Assembly: GCA_014338405.1 (NCBI GenBank)
Contig: JTDE01000460.1
Span: forward strand, 156,494 to 220,493
DNA length: 64,000 nt
DNA from: Paragonimus skrjabini miyazakii
Lineage: Eukaryota; Platyhelminthes; Trematoda; Plagiorchiida; Troglotrematidae
Reading direction: 5' to 3'
In this document: positions 48,773 to 61,385 of the stretch, in pieces
How positions within the stretch are numbered: the stretch's first letter is position 1
Layout of the letters: every line of letters starts with the position of its first letter
Translations under genes and position numbers: made by a program
Notes under the pieces: model-generated
Database searches by the model: none
Seen by the model: the letters and a program-made list of their open reading frames with translations, nothing else
Told to the model about the DNA's origin: nothing

Positions 48773-50529
48773 GAATTCTGACTCAAAAACGTGAGCGTAC
48801 GCGTAGCATGTGAACTAGCGTGTTGGACAATAAAGATTGTGCTTTATTGGACGCTTTTTCGCTACACTATGTTTAACATTGAAGGTAGTTAACACAAGTG
48901 TTATACCGAATGATATTATGTGATAAAGTGGCAGCAATTTCATTTTCTAAAAGAGGGCTAATATGCTCACCTTTTCGGTCTCGAACGTTTGAAATTCATA
49001 GGGAAAACTGTGGCTTTAGCTCTTCACTCAGTGTGTGTTCTAATCAACAGTATGAACATACTCAACCGAATCACTGTGGCGACCTAAATGACCTAAACTT
49101 GAACAGTGCAACTTATCCAGGATGCCTACTTCATGTAGTCAGAAACTTGAGGATTCAATCATCGATATGGTGAAAACTAGAGTGGTCGGAGTGATTAACG
49201 TGACCATTTCTGTCATACACCTCGCGAAAAGACTGTGGTGTTACCTCGTCGTATTGCAATACCAGCTGTAGTTACGAGTCAATAACGAACGTTCTAAACA
49301 AGTAACCAACAACAGTTAATGTAAGGCAATCAGATGAGTTCTGTTCGAATAATTCTCGAAGGCAGAAATTATACACAATAGTATTAAGAATGGCCATGTC
49401 GAAATCATTTGACACCCATCTGTAACATAATTCAGCGCAGTTACAGTAGGATTTGCTTCTGTGCTTTAGTTTCAACACTTCGATATTTAAAATGAACATC
49501 TTCCTGTGAGGGTTTTTAGTTGTTAGAATTCAAACATAGTGAAACTGGTTTCAAAACAACCACCAGGATATTGACCAGCACGCCTTAGTGTGTTTGTAAA
49601 GTGATGGGCTAATATGTCTCACAGATTTTCTGTGCGATTAGGCATTCAGTCATTGACCCGTAAGTAGTTGATCCCAATAGTAAACAACGAAATATTGGAT
49701 AGCTACTTAGACCGGGTTAGGTGTCATCCACAGCACTCACGCAATTGCACTACCTTGACAAAGTTAGGGGATTATTAGCAATATAAATCATTCTAGAGTT
49801 TGAATACAAAAATAGGCGACTTGATAATCATTTACAAAAGCTGCTGTACTCAGTGCAAGGATTGAAAATGTCCCCATGCGTTCATTTGACCTCTTTCTCC
49901 GGTGCGTCTAAAAACGCTTGCGTCTTCTTTCCGAGTATCATGTCAATATTACCTCCAAGCATTAGGTCCATCAAAATTAATTCTTATCTCATTAGCAAAG
50001 TAAAACAAATCTCAATTTTGAGTCAACTGCACACGGTTCGTAGTGTGATAATCGACTGTTTTCTAAGTTACTGCTGTTGTTAATGGCAGCTCTAGTCACA
50101 ATACCTTGCAAACAAGCTCATGGCCTTTATGATTGACTAAATGAATTACATTGTCACCTGTGAAACCGACTGATTTTTCTTCTCCTTCGAACGTGGTCTT
50201 GGTCACAGTTCACTGTACATTTACTGCGGAGCAATTGAGTTTGATTGTTGACTTGAACTCCGAAGCATTCCGTACGGGGTCACAAGCCAGTAGTAAGGTC
50301 CCTTGTTCGACTTGCCTTGGGAAGACTTCCTACCATCTACTTTGGTTCACCTGCCTGGTGTCTTGTGGTCCTCTCAAACGGCGCGAAACAACAACTCTAA
50401 ACCTCCGGAGTCTTTCCTCAATTCCTAGTACCCTAATCTACATCTGCTGAAACATTACAATCTTTTGCCTTTCCGGGTCGCCCACCCCACCTCTTCGTGG
50501 CATCATATAAACATGGCAAATGAGAAATG
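48773..50529. other. No recognisable feature
   Basis: No element similarity seen. 50151-50450 (+) is a 99-residue frame with no ATG start and no family match. Confidence 0.3.
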
Positions 50530-50785
50530 AAGCTTGAGTTTTGTTCCTGTTAGAGGCACCAAGTTGCTCATATTCTTCCTGCGTCTGAGATTCGAACTCC
50601 GGTCACACCTTCATGAGGCAACTGCGCTGCCAACCGTACCATTCTCCTCGCATTCGGTACGACCGAATTACCACATACAACCTCCTAGCCACCTTCGTTT
50701 GTGAGTAATGCTCAGATGGCCCGAGTACTTTTAGAAGAGACACAGTCACTGTCCTGTTAACGCCAGTCGATGATCCCGCGATGAC
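50530..50785 (-). mobile_element. Hammerhead SINE, copy 7
   Basis: On the minus strand: body with GAGACACAGTCACTG (complement strand), a canonical B box (GAGTTCGAATC), and a hammerhead relic with AACAAAACTC but no CTGATGA. The tail is missing. Confidence 0.6.
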
Positions 50786-51262
50786 TAAGTCCTTGCCGCC
50801 CATGTAATCAAATTCATCAGCTTGAACACAAAATCTAAGATGACTGTGTGATCGTGTTGAAGATACTTTTGTTACTTCGGTTGACAAGTCATTTTCTGTA
50901 AAAAAAAGCCATTTAAACAATGTACAGGCTACCGATTTTTAAAGGCCTTTTTCATTAACTCCTTTGTGCGATTGTTGTTGACCTGTCATTGAGACAGGTA
51001 TTAAAAAATATATTGGCTGTTGTAAGGTGTAAGTGTTCCAGTGGGACACCAACTATCCAACTGTAATTCACTGAGAACCGAAATTCATAAGCCTAAACGG
51101 AAAAGTGGGTATGCATAAAGTTGCCAGAAGTTAATCAAGCTGGAGGCATCCATGAAAATTTCTTGAGCATGTACTTTACTGAGATGAACAAATTGTCCAT
51201 TTGACTTAAATGTTTCTGCAAGTTCCCAGCTTCTGTCAATTTGCACAGATAAAGACATTTAC

Positions 51263-51399
51263 CATTTCATTGTCATGTTTGAACGTAACAGCTATCTCTT
51301 GTAGCTCTCGAAGCAAACCCTTGAACAGATCAGGTCCAGTTTGTTCAGATAACCTGATCTGGTTGCCTCCTGTCACCGTCCCGTCACGGTCAACAGTTT
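51263..51399 (-). CDS. Candidate exon, 45 codons, unknown protein
   Basis: On the minus strand it lies between CATCTGAG and ATG|GTAAATG, open, with sequence TVDRDGTVTGGNQIRL and DLFKGLLRELQEIAVTF. DGT.TGG followed by a helical stretch faintly recalls the post-hinge region of SMC ATPases, but the match is too short to claim. A 30-nt possible micro-intron follows. A competing 122-residue ATG frame runs on the plus strand (51210-51578). Confidence 0.2.
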
Positions 51400-52384
51400 C
51401 TCAGATGAAGCATGTTAGCGACTCACGTATACATCGCCCAATGCAAAATGAATCATTTGCGTGTATATGGCATTCAGATACATATGTACAGTCGATGAAT
51501 GTTCATTTCAAAGTGCAAACTGATTTCACATCTTACCAGAATGTCTATTGGAGGATTATAGAAACACTGAATTGGTAGTACTGTTGAAATTGAATGTCAG
51601 GTATTCAACTATTGTGAACACTCTGCTGAAACAAAGATAGGTACCCAATGGAGAAAACAGAAAGTCGTTGGGAACCTCCGAAACACGGACCTATCATTAA
51701 CCGGATGGATTCATCAAACCTGAACCAGTTTGAGTAGGTGTGAGGTTTTTTATGAAATAAAACTGGTGGGATTAATATTCTAGCCATTTCTGCTAACTCA
51801 AAGATGGCTCTGAGAACGAAGTGGCACAAAACACTTGTCTACTTAGTTAATCACATGCATAAAAACAGGCCAGAAATTGTTGATGAGTTGACTGCATTCA
51901 AGATCAAAATGTGTTTGTAAACTCCTTCAATACATCTACTCATTAGAAGTAAAATGACTATTCATGCTTTGTATTTCTGTGCATTTAGGGTTCCTACAAC
52001 GTGAAAATATGAGGTGGCCTGGAGTTGTGTATGGCATAGGAAGATATTTATTTTATCGGGAAATGTTCATTATGATAGGCTTAGAAACGGAAAACCTTAG
52101 CACATCAACGCCAAATTGTATCACCTGTACTGAGCATTGACGCATACATGCCAAACTTATTGTTTCATTTCATTCTATTTTTTTGTGAAAACCAAGTTGC
52201 TCGCTGAATTATCATCATGACATTCGATTTCTTACCTTTGTCTACTCGACGTGAAAAAAACTTCACATGAATCATCCGATGGACATGGGACCTTAATGGG
52301 ATGGTTCTAAACATTGTCTGGACGATTATGTGCTTTTACGGAAGACTCCGGGCCCACATTCATTCGTGTGAGTTTACGTCTTCT

Positions 52385-52572
52385 TGACCGGTCACTGCGG
52401 CCAACATCGCTCAGTCCACAGGGTCTTCGGTCCGAGTGAGTTTATACACTACTGATAAGCTTTAATATGAACAGAACTCGATCCCAGTGCTCCCTTTCAA
52501 AGTTGACCAGCCGAGTGGCTTATCTGAATGCTAGGATTACAATCACGTTTGAATAGTGCTTAATTTGAAATG
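52385..52572 (+). mobile_element. Hammerhead SINE, copy 8
   Basis: Hammerhead relic 52446-52490 (CTGATAA for CTGATGA, CAGAACTCGATCCC) with the family tail after it (GTTGACCAGCCGAGTGGC). Confidence 0.5.
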
Positions 52573-53314
52573 GTCTATTAGTGATGCAAATATTTAATCA
52601 AATATGACCTTAGAAGGACTGTGTTCGGGTGATTGCACGAAAGTTGTTTGTTATAACTTATTTTTAGTCATCACTGCTTTTTGAGTCCACGGAAATGATA
52701 AAAACGACCCTGATAGGTTCAGGTTGGTTTTAAAACTATTTATTACGAGACCACATTGTCACAAAAGTAAACCACTCCCCGTTATTCCAAACATTCGTAC
52801 TTTTCAAAGTAGAGATTTCTACCTCAGAGAGTGATTTTCATGCACAGAGACAAACACTGGTCTTCAAGTATGATTTGACTCTTGTATGTAGTAAAGATTG
52901 TTCTACTAGCTTAATGTTCCACTTGGTTCACTTTCAAACACACACCCCAGGATCTGTTTCGCTCTTGTCTGAATTGATCACATGGTTGGATATTCTGAAC
53001 GAGGTTCTTAACCGGGAACCTGCTTGTTACAAGAAAAAGACTTCCATATCACACAAACTGTCTCACACACAACGTATGATGGAGATGTTTGAGATAGCCC
53101 ATATAATTGAGTGGGTGCAAAACTTCACCATCAAAAGCTTCAGTACCTTGTACTCGTAGTTGGAACCAAATGAAACCCTGGGACTTGTTGTATATGACTC
53201 CCTAGTCCAACAAATTAAGCGGAAACTGAAATACCTAACGTAGAACTTAACTTATGAACTAATCATTCGATTATCTCGTAAGTTCAAATGTTAATATAAC
53301 TACTGATTTCAATG

Positions 53315-53640
53315 TATATGAGTTGAACATCACATGCAACAGATTGTACATAACACATTCACCTCGATTTCCCAACAAGCCCTTTTCACAATGAAGCACC
53401 GTACTCGACCTGCTTTCATGTTAGAGTTAACAATTAGTGCGTATCCTTGTCACATCCAAGATTTGAACTCCGGCCACGCGCTCTTAAGATAATCGCGTTG
53501 TCAACTTCGCCATTGACCTCACAGTATGCGCAACCACGATCGACAACATTTGCTTGCTCAGAATGTCCTATCTCTTTGAGAAGAGACACAGCAAATGTTC
53601 TGTTACTTCCAGTCGACGACCCCACGACCAAAAGTTCCCT
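53315..53640 (-). mobile_element. Hammerhead SINE, copy 9
   Basis: A near full-length minus copy: tail (TTGAACATCACATGCAAC), decayed hammerhead, B box GGAGTTCAAATC, A-box region (AATGGCGAAGTTG), and body with GAGACACAGC and AGTCGACGACC (complement strand). Confidence 0.65.
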
Positions 53641-53692
53641 AACAGTTGAACTGAATGAAACCATTCAACTTGTTAGGTCACATTTTGATTGT

Positions 53693-53836
53693 TGCTGACT
53701 ATAAGAGGATTTTGGTTGATGAAAGTTGAACACCACCTACAAGTGAGCACAGCTATCGCATCCTCATAGATCTTTCAGCCAATCCCTTACGAAAATAGAT
53801 ATTATAGTCGAGTTTCACTCTTGATTTACCATTCTG
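53693..53836 (-). mobile_element. Hammerhead SINE, copy 10 (tail to mid-hammerhead)
   Basis: Family tail with AGTTGAACACCACCTAC (complement) and a hammerhead 3' half (AGAGTGAAACTCGA). It is 5'-truncated inside stem II. It follows copy 9 by about 50 bp in the same orientation. Confidence 0.6.
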
Positions 53837-55489
53837 TTCCTGTTTTCGGTCAACTTTAGTGTAGCATCCAAATTCTCCGAAGTGTTCGAAATATTTACCT
53901 ATGTGAGGCTGCAGAATCAACCACCCGAATAAACAAACCACTTGAAAGTGAATCGCTGACAGAAATGTAGTACTTTTAGAAATTCTTGATCGGAATTACA
54001 GAGGTTAGATGGTTTATTTTTGCCTAGTTATGGATCTAGACCTAGACTGTTTACCAAACGACGAGTTGTTATTTTGGAAGCAGAAGTCTGTGTGATGGAG
54101 AGTGCAGTCAATCTGCGCCTTGAGTGTTCGACTCCATCAAACGAATCTATCTACAACACTGAACCAGGCGGCAGATAACTTGAAGTGAGACAGAATGAAC
54201 CCGATTTTTATCAACTCATGGTTATTTTAACAAGTTCCCCCATAATTTCCGTTAGTAAGTTAATCCTACTAGATAACTGAAACCATTCTCCAGTCTGTCT
54301 CTTACTTTTTCTTAATAACTAGCAATATTTTAATTTTGTACGACGAGACTTTGTACCTTCTCATAAGTTTCCCTTTTGTTCAACAACGTTTTCTGGGAGG
54401 TGTGTTGGTCTAAAAGCCCGTTTCTGGTGCCATTATTTAAATCATTCCATCTTGGCTGCTAGACGATTGCCAAGCAGTTATCGATTACAAGTGCTCTGAA
54501 GAGAAAGTAGTGTGAAGTGTTTCCTTCTTGCAATAACTGGCAATATTTTACTTTTGTACAACAACTTCTCTTCATGTCGCTGAAATTGATTAGGAGTGAC
54601 CCCGTGACACAATTCAAAATTTCTACACACGTTTCTGTCCTCCTCTTTGTTTATTCCATGACTTGACAACACTATATGGATCTATCACTCACTAATTTAG
54701 CGCCATCGTCCTACGTCAGAGCTCTCATCTTGCTTTGGCAATCTAAGAGTAACTCCACAACATCCGTACTGCTCGGAAATCGATAATCTGGAATATTGTG
54801 GTAGTCATCCTGAATATCCATAAACACCTTCTGTGAATCCAACCTCCTAATTATCTTAAGTTGTCTGAACTCTTCAACTTTTGTGTTGCATCCGTTCAAT
54901 TTATCAATGGTAGATTAGTGCGATATGTCTGCGTTTATTCAGGTCATTTAGTAACTTCGACCTGACCATTGTAATTTTACTAATGAATGAAACAATAAGT
55001 TTGCAATAATTCATAGTAAAATTCTACCAAAAAAGAATAACAACACTGATTGTAAGATCGCATTGTATGTCAAAGTTTAACATTCGAGTATCTACTTGTT
55101 ATAACACAGAATGTAATACTGGAATCGACTTCGGATTTTTAACTCATTATCGGACCCAATGGACTCGATACATAGTGAACCGAACAAACAGACTGGTTAG
55201 TTAGTTGCATTCACTTGGTATGAATCGCACACATATGTATAACACATAAAACTTGTTGTGTAATAAAACCAGCTACTGATGTTCGCTTCCCGATATCGAT
55301 CGCTTTCATAATGATTGATTATTCATCCAGTTAGAACTTTTCAGTTGACTTTATATATGACCTTCTTTCGTTAGTTCTACTCAGCCCAGTTAACTTGAGC
55401 CCCGTATGCCTACTGACAAAAGTCGGGACCTTCGACTATCGATTGGAGTTCGAAAAATTGACGGATCAACTACTATTTTTGTTACCGAT
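53837..55489. other. No recognisable feature
   Basis: AT-rich sequence with short frames only. Confidence 0.35.
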
Positions 55490-55875
55490 GTGTAGTAGGA
55501 GATTTTAGTTTTAATATAAATTGAACACCGCCCACATCTGAGGGGTCATCTACTGGAGTTAACAAGACAGTTACTGTGTCTCCACTCGAGACGATCAGGC
55601 AATCAAAGCATTACTCACTAGCGATTGTGATTGAGCGCTAACATGCGATGATTCAGTCGTGCTTAATGTGAGGTCAATGGTACAGTGGTAAACATGGTTG
55701 CCTCATGAAGGCGTGGCCGGAATGCTAGTCCCGGCCGTGGCAAGAATATGCCCTACTGGTGAACCCTAATGAGAGCAAAATTCGAGTTTATTGCTTCTTT
55801 TCGAAGGGGGTTGACTGGAATATCTATGGGAATGTGGCAGCTGCGATTAATTGCGGGTGATGTTCAATTTATATG
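55490..55875 (+). mobile_element. Hammerhead SINE, copy 11 (longest plus copy)
   Basis: It starts with a short inverted piece of the tail (GTAGTAGGAGATTTTAG), then the full body (GGGGTCATCTACTGGAGTT, CTCGAGACGATCAGGCAA), A box TGGTACAGTGG (55678-55688), B-box relic, hammerhead 55752-55793 with a damaged core (CTGGTGA), and tail ending GCGGGTGATGTTCAA. It is the best guide to the family's order of parts. Confidence 0.7.
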
Positions 55876-56424
55876 AGTCACTAGTTTGCCTCAGCAGGTT
55901 GTATAGATGAAGACGCATGCAAAAGTTCCGAGATGGCCGACTTAGCCGCATCACTGCGTTGGTAGTGAAGTCCGTGATTGGGTAAATATTTGCCCAACTG
56001 GTAAAAGTGACTTAGTCGTTGCGTAAGTGGCTCGAGCCACAGGCAATCATTGTATGGACGTACAATCCCAAAATTGTGCGGGGAGATTGATAGCATATTT
56101 CACGAGTACGATGTTCCAATCATCACTGAAGCCCCGAATCGAAGTTCAAGTAGTTTCTAAATCCTGACTTCTTATATTGCTCCACTTGATCAAGTGACCC
56201 AGAAACATTTCTTCCGAATCAATAGCACCAATCAGCTCTGAAAACTACGGAATCGTGGATGCACTTACCTTTTAGATCGGCATTTTCAAAGATAAGGCGG
56301 CAGATGAAACAAAATCATACCACAGAGGTTAGCAAAAGCGTGAAAATGTCTGGAACCAATAATCTACACCAAATGTGGTACAACTCCGTGTGTGAACGCA
56401 ATGGCTTTTTTCAGGCGGATTCGT

Positions 56425-56545
56425 GCTAACACGTTTTAACATGATGAGAACGCCAGTTTAATGATTCTATTCAAAATAAGTTGATTAGAATGTCCGTCTG
56501 ACTGTGAAAGCTAGGTCATATATGAGTGGTAATCAACCTGCTTAC
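56425..56545 (+). mobile_element. Hammerhead SINE, copy 12 (tail fragment)
   Basis: Only the hammerhead 3' half (TGAGAACGCCAGTTTAAT) and decayed tail (TTGATTAGAATGTC, GAGTGGTAATCAAC) are left. Confidence 0.4.
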
Positions 56546-56860
56546 ATTGAGTGCGTCATTCTTTGTTCCATACAACCGGAAATAGTTTCCGATGTGGATA
56601 TACACATTTAAAAAGAGCGGAATGAAGATGATCAGAATTAAACAAGCTTTTGAACGCAAACAAATTACATTATTTAAAATGCTGAGGTATGATAAATTCA
56701 CTGAGACACTTGCACACTACCACAACACCAAGTAGGCAATGAGGCTGAGAGCCTAAGTTCTCCGGATAAGTATGATTCATCTTTTCTTATGATGCGGATT
56801 GTAATTTTTCTGAAAGACAGCCAAGAAAAGCTGATCTACTACTACTCTTCGTAAACACAC

Positions 56861-57362
56861 TGTCCAGATGAGAACAATATAATTTATAGAAAATGTTGTA
56901 AACCCTCCTAAACGATACGCTGGTTCGTTCTCGATAGAATGGTGTGCTTGATAAAAATCGGATTCTCGTCCGCGTAATAATTAACACAAACTTCTCAGCC
57001 CCGAAAAGTACTACGACTGTCCCCATACACGCCCCCAAGACCAGCCGAAAGACGCGTACAACAAAACAGCTTTGTTCCGCCCCAAAACGTGTGCGGCTAA
57101 GTCGAAAATGTCAGAGTACTTTTATGGGGCGCAGTGGCCAAAAAACACTCCCGAATCATAAAAAGACAAGGACATTTACCGGAAAATAAGTTAGGGTCAC
57201 TAATGGGCACAGCGGAATAAAAAGGTCAGACGGGTAGAAAATACTAACCAAGGTCGCGTCTCGACCGCTCTGAACAGTTCCGCTAATTAGGACATAGTTA
57301 ATCGTTTTTATTTTGTCGAGGACGGAGGCGGTTTTGGACGGACAGAAATGGACACCCTAACG
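56861..57362 (-). mobile_element. Solo LTR-like repeat, minus copy
   Basis: This is the inverted partner of 28651-29125, about 502 bp, with the same order of conserved islands and a TATA-like CCATAAAAGTAC on the minus strand. Its first base pair has changed from TG to CG, and the outer CA end is inferred from the partner. No gag or pol lies beside it. The two copies are too diverged to be a recent pair from one element. Confidence 0.5.
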
Positions 57363-57737
57363 AAAATGTATGACCGTAGAATTCCCACACTACCTCCATT
57401 AGGCAGATAAGAGTCTAACGATGCCTCAAATTATATCTTAAACGTATTAATTTCACTTGTTGACGGGTTGTTACAAGGACGAAAAATTGTTTATCTGGAA
57501 AATGTTTGAGGTCTTATTTTAACCAGACTCTCAATTGTCATATCGTGACCTATTTGAATCTGCGACAATCCAGAGTTTTTCTGTTCACCCTTCAGAGATA
57601 GCAAAAGTACAACCTCGAGGTCACGACGAAGATCCCCATTTTCCAGTGGGCAAGGGTAAATGTTTTTTTGCATATTGTATTATGAAGACGTTTTAAGAAA
57701 GTAGAACGTTTGGTTATGATTATTCAGTCATGTTTAT

Positions 57738-57925
57738 TGTGGGGTTACTGATGTTGTGGTTAACACACTCGTTTCAGAACCACGACGGTGGTAGTGCAAA
57801 GTCCGGTCTGGACGAGAACATGTACCATTGATGTGCCCTAATATGAACGAAACTCCATTCTGATACTTCTTTTCGAAGCCGGTTAGCTGAAAAGTTGAAA
57901 AGTCTGGGTGGTATTTAAACTAAAA
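57738..57925 (+). mobile_element. Hammerhead SINE, copy 13
   Basis: Decayed tRNA-like head, hammerhead relic 57825-57866 (TTGATGT for CTGATGA, but CGAAACTC kept) and family tail (CTTCTTTTCGAAGCCGGTT). Confidence 0.55.
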
Positions 57926-58122
57926 CACCTGCATGTCATTTGTTCCCATAACCGTACTTGGTTGATTCATACGATAACGATTTTAACCATCATTTAAACT
58001 TTGCATGGGGAAACACTATGTGTATCCTATCCCAGTTGAAAAAGGAAGTCATTATTGAGCCAGCTTACACATCCCTATCTCACAGCTGCATAACGCCTTG
58101 AAGCATCATTGTTACTCATAAT

Positions 58123-58440
58123 TTGCGTGCATTGGGGCGCACCTTAATACACAAGGTGACAAGGTTCCCTCTATACATCATAAATCACCCCGTCTTTGGT
58201 AGACTAATCCAAAAACTTTTGACAGAGGTCAGTACTTTTGTGAAGGGGCTATTAACTAAATGGTTCCGGAACCAACTGACACGACGTGAGTTTAAAATCA
58301 GCGACCATTTAGTAGACTGGTAATGTGAAAGAGACGGTGCTCCACAAGGGTCCAGCCAATTTCATCTGCTGTTCATTCTGTTTGTTCCTGACTTACGGAC
58401 CATAACAACAGCACAAATGCTGAGGCGCGGCTCAGGTAAA
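58123..58440 (+). pseudogene. LINE reverse transcriptase fragment (palm, GAPQGS motif)
   Basis: LLTKWFRNQLTRREF and SDHLVDW are followed by a stop, then DGAPQGSSQFHLLFILF and PDLRTI. The spacing to the G.PQGS..P.LF.LF..DL signature is that of CR1/Jockey-type reverse transcriptases. The catalytic YADD region is missing. It precedes, but is not clearly part of, the element at 58461. Confidence 0.5.
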
Positions 58441-58460
58441 TAGGTTACATTTTTCAATGT

Positions 58461-60985
58461 TTGTTGTCCAACCATGTGCCAAACGAATATGATGACCAGT
58501 TATCTGATCGGTTCTCTGCTACAATTCAGTCGACACAGGTGGGTGACAGAATTTTATTTCTGGGCGACTTGAACACACAAGCTGAGCGCCATTCAACAGT
58601 CTGGATTAGAGTCCTTGAACTCCAGGGCATTGGTGCACATAACGAAAACGGTGATCGTTTACTCCAACTCTGTGCTACTCACGAAATCACTATTACAAAC
58701 ACCTGATTTCAGCTGAAAGTTAATGAAACTCAAACACGAAGCGATCATCCTCATTTGTTTGATTACATGATCGTGGGGCTGCACGATATTCTTGAAGTAC
58801 ACATCACGCGAACGATGCTCGGGTCTAGACATAGTACGGATCATAGAATGGTCTAGATTTAATTGTCTGTTCATGGTTGCAGGCCTGTTTACCGTAGATA
58901 ATCTAGAAATGAATGTTAGCCGATCGGGGAACTCAAAGACGAGGACAGTATTTCAGCACGTAGTCGCCGTTCATCTGAATGGCGTTCCTTTATGAGCTAC
59001 CCGTAACAGTATGTGCCAACACCTGAGGAAGCAGAACACAGCAGCAGCCATCGAAGCAATCGGTATGCAGCACAAGAAATGCTCACAGAATTTCGAAGAC
59101 AACGACAAATATATACCGAGCCTGATATGATAGAAAAGGGATGCGTCTGCTGTTACCACAATGCACCCAAACAAAAAGGAAAACCTAACCACATTCCGTG
59201 GAGCTCACTGTTAACCACTAAACAGTGTCGAGCAGTCAAGACTGGTTGGTGCAAAACGCCAGGTGAATTAACACAAGGCTATACTGACCGCGACAGCACA
59301 AGAAGCCATGATTCGCTCAAGGCAATGCTTATCTCATCTATCTAGCTTAACGAGAAGCTGGCGAACGGGGACTCTGGCATTACACGCACACAATTGGGGG
59401 ACACCATATGGATCTGGCACAAACATTTTGACAGCATACTTAATCGACCGGCTTCCATTGAATGGGAGAGTCTGCATAATCTGCCAAAACATGACACCAA
59501 CGTGTCACTTGTCTCCGCCAAGGACATGACAACAGTGCAGAGAGATACTAGGCAACTGGAAAACCGGAAAGTTACAAATGAAGAAGGGTCACCACGGGAA
59601 CACTGGAATATTGACGGCTCAGTCTGGAATGTCATCGGCTCATAATGGTTCACTCCGGTCAACATCATGAAACAACCCCTCAAGAGTACAAGGATGTCCT
59701 CATCCTACCTCACTCTAAAGGTAGGTGGACTAAGCACAACACCGACCGTGAAACGAAAATCAGTCTGCTCAGCCGCGCTGGAAACGTTCTAACAAAACCT
59801 CTGTCCAACCGACTCAATGTGGAAGCCTTGAGGACAAATGATCGCGAACAGCAACGTCGATTCAAAGAAACTCACAGCACGATAAACATTTTCACTAGTC
59901 TAAGGCAGGCCTAGGTCATTAGACCCAACACTATTTTGTTTATATTTGATCACAAGGTTAACAGTTGCTGTTCACAATTTGGAGCACAGTGTCCATGGAT
60001 GGCCGCTTGGTGAATAGTCCACATTTTGACACTCCAAGACGGTTATGTAATTCGATAACGCATATGCTGACGTACAGATAACAGTGTGCTATTTACACAC
60101 ATCGAATATGAACTCCAGCAATTGACTATGGATTATATGGCGTCAAGTTTAGATTGGAAATCGAAACCAGTAAGATATTTTCCCTTTTTAGGCTCTCCGG
60201 GTGAGGATACTATGTCTAAAACTTATATCCACGTCAACGTGGGCATTGTGTGTGATTGCTCAGGTTTCAGCTGTGTGGGTTGATATCTATTGATGGAACA
60301 AGGTATGTGAGCTTATGCGTCCAAGATTGGTGGTGCTTTCGGACATCTTGAAAGATGTGTATTGAAGAATTACAGGTTGAGGATGGAAACAGAGCAGTCT
60401 GTCTACCACAAATTGGTGCTGTCCACGTTGCTTTACGGCAGTGAAGCTTGGAAGGTATAGTAACGCAATGTGCAGTACTTACGACGTTTCCATCTGCAAC
60501 GTGTAAGACGCATCTTGGGTATTCGACGGTCAGACATGAGATACTTCATTGAGCATACATGGAGAGGATGAGAAAATGTTATTGCTCAATCCGCTTCTTT
60601 TGTTCAGCCACGTCCGTAGGAGAGCTGACGAACGGATTCCGTGGGACTTGGTGGTCAAAACAGGGCACTTCAAAACAGATAAGCAAAATCGTGACCAGAA
60701 GGAGCGATACCAGGATGTTATCCAAGTCTTTCGGGTCGTAATATCTATTGTACTACATGAGAGAGATATCATCCAGAAGGACGTCCTAAGTACCAGTGCG
60801 CAACAGTGACAAGGCTATGAATTCAAGCACGGGGTTCACGAAGAAACTACAAGTGTCATAAGTGATAGTGACGTGACCACATGTCTATATGGGTGTAACA
60901 CTGTGCGTGCGTCGGAAAAGCTGAACATGGAAAAGGTGCATGCAGCAGCATAATCCCCACATATACGCACAATTTAACAACTGAT
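58461..60985 (+). mobile_element. LINE with APE-type endonuclease and reverse transcriptase, decayed
   Basis: In order on the plus strand: endonuclease 58540-58860 (ILFLGDLNTQAERHS, NENGDRLLQLCATHEITITN, FDYMIVG, then STDHRM); linker; RT 5' region 59370-59640 (WHKHFDSILNRPASIEW, NIDGSVWNVIGS); RT core piece 59645-59914 (PQEYKDVLILPHSKGRW, KISLLSRAGNVLTKPLSNRL, RRFKETHSTINIFTSLRQA). The 3' part, 60330-60540, has KASKIGGAF-like ASKIGGAFGHLERCVL, KLVLSTLLYGSEAWKV and LRRFHLQRVRRILGIR. The catalytic core around FADD is not readable, and there are many stops and frameshifts. These are the blocks of trematode endonuclease-reverse transcriptase LINEs, but I cannot fix the clade. Confidence 0.75.
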
Positions 60986-61184
60986 AAGCCGCCCAAATCA
61001 CAACAAAAAATTTTGAAGTACGGCTTTAAGAGAGACCAAAATACAGAAATCTGTCTACTACTGAACTAGCTCACGTATGAGTAGTCGCCAATATGGAGTG
61101 CAACAGCCAAACACCTGGATATGTCACAAAGAAAACATGAACTACCCCGGCATTTATGTTCATGTTATCAATCGGTTAACCAAT

Positions 61185-61385
61185 TTTGAATTTTGATCTC
61201 ATTAAGGCTCATGATCGGTGGTTGTGAGCATTGATCTTTGTGTTTACGAGATGAGTATGGTTGGTCCTGTACTAGCATGACCACATACCCATCACACTCG
61301 AACCTTCAGTCACGAACACCTGTGAGTAATGCTTAAGTTGTTTTATCTCACACAAAGAAAGTGTAGTTGAATGTGTAAAAGCAAA
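61185..61385 (-). mobile_element. Hammerhead SINE, copy 14 (strongly decayed)
   Basis: On the minus strand a tRNA-like stretch is followed by a hammerhead relic (ATGAGCCTTAATGAGATC) where the core is lost. The body end (CACCTGTGAGTAATGCTTAA on plus) matches copies 1 and 7. Confidence 0.4.

Noticed and set aside
51210..51578. 122-residue ATG frame on the plus strand
   Set aside because: No domain; the minus strand of the same stretch has a better splice-bounded frame. Kept only as an alternative.
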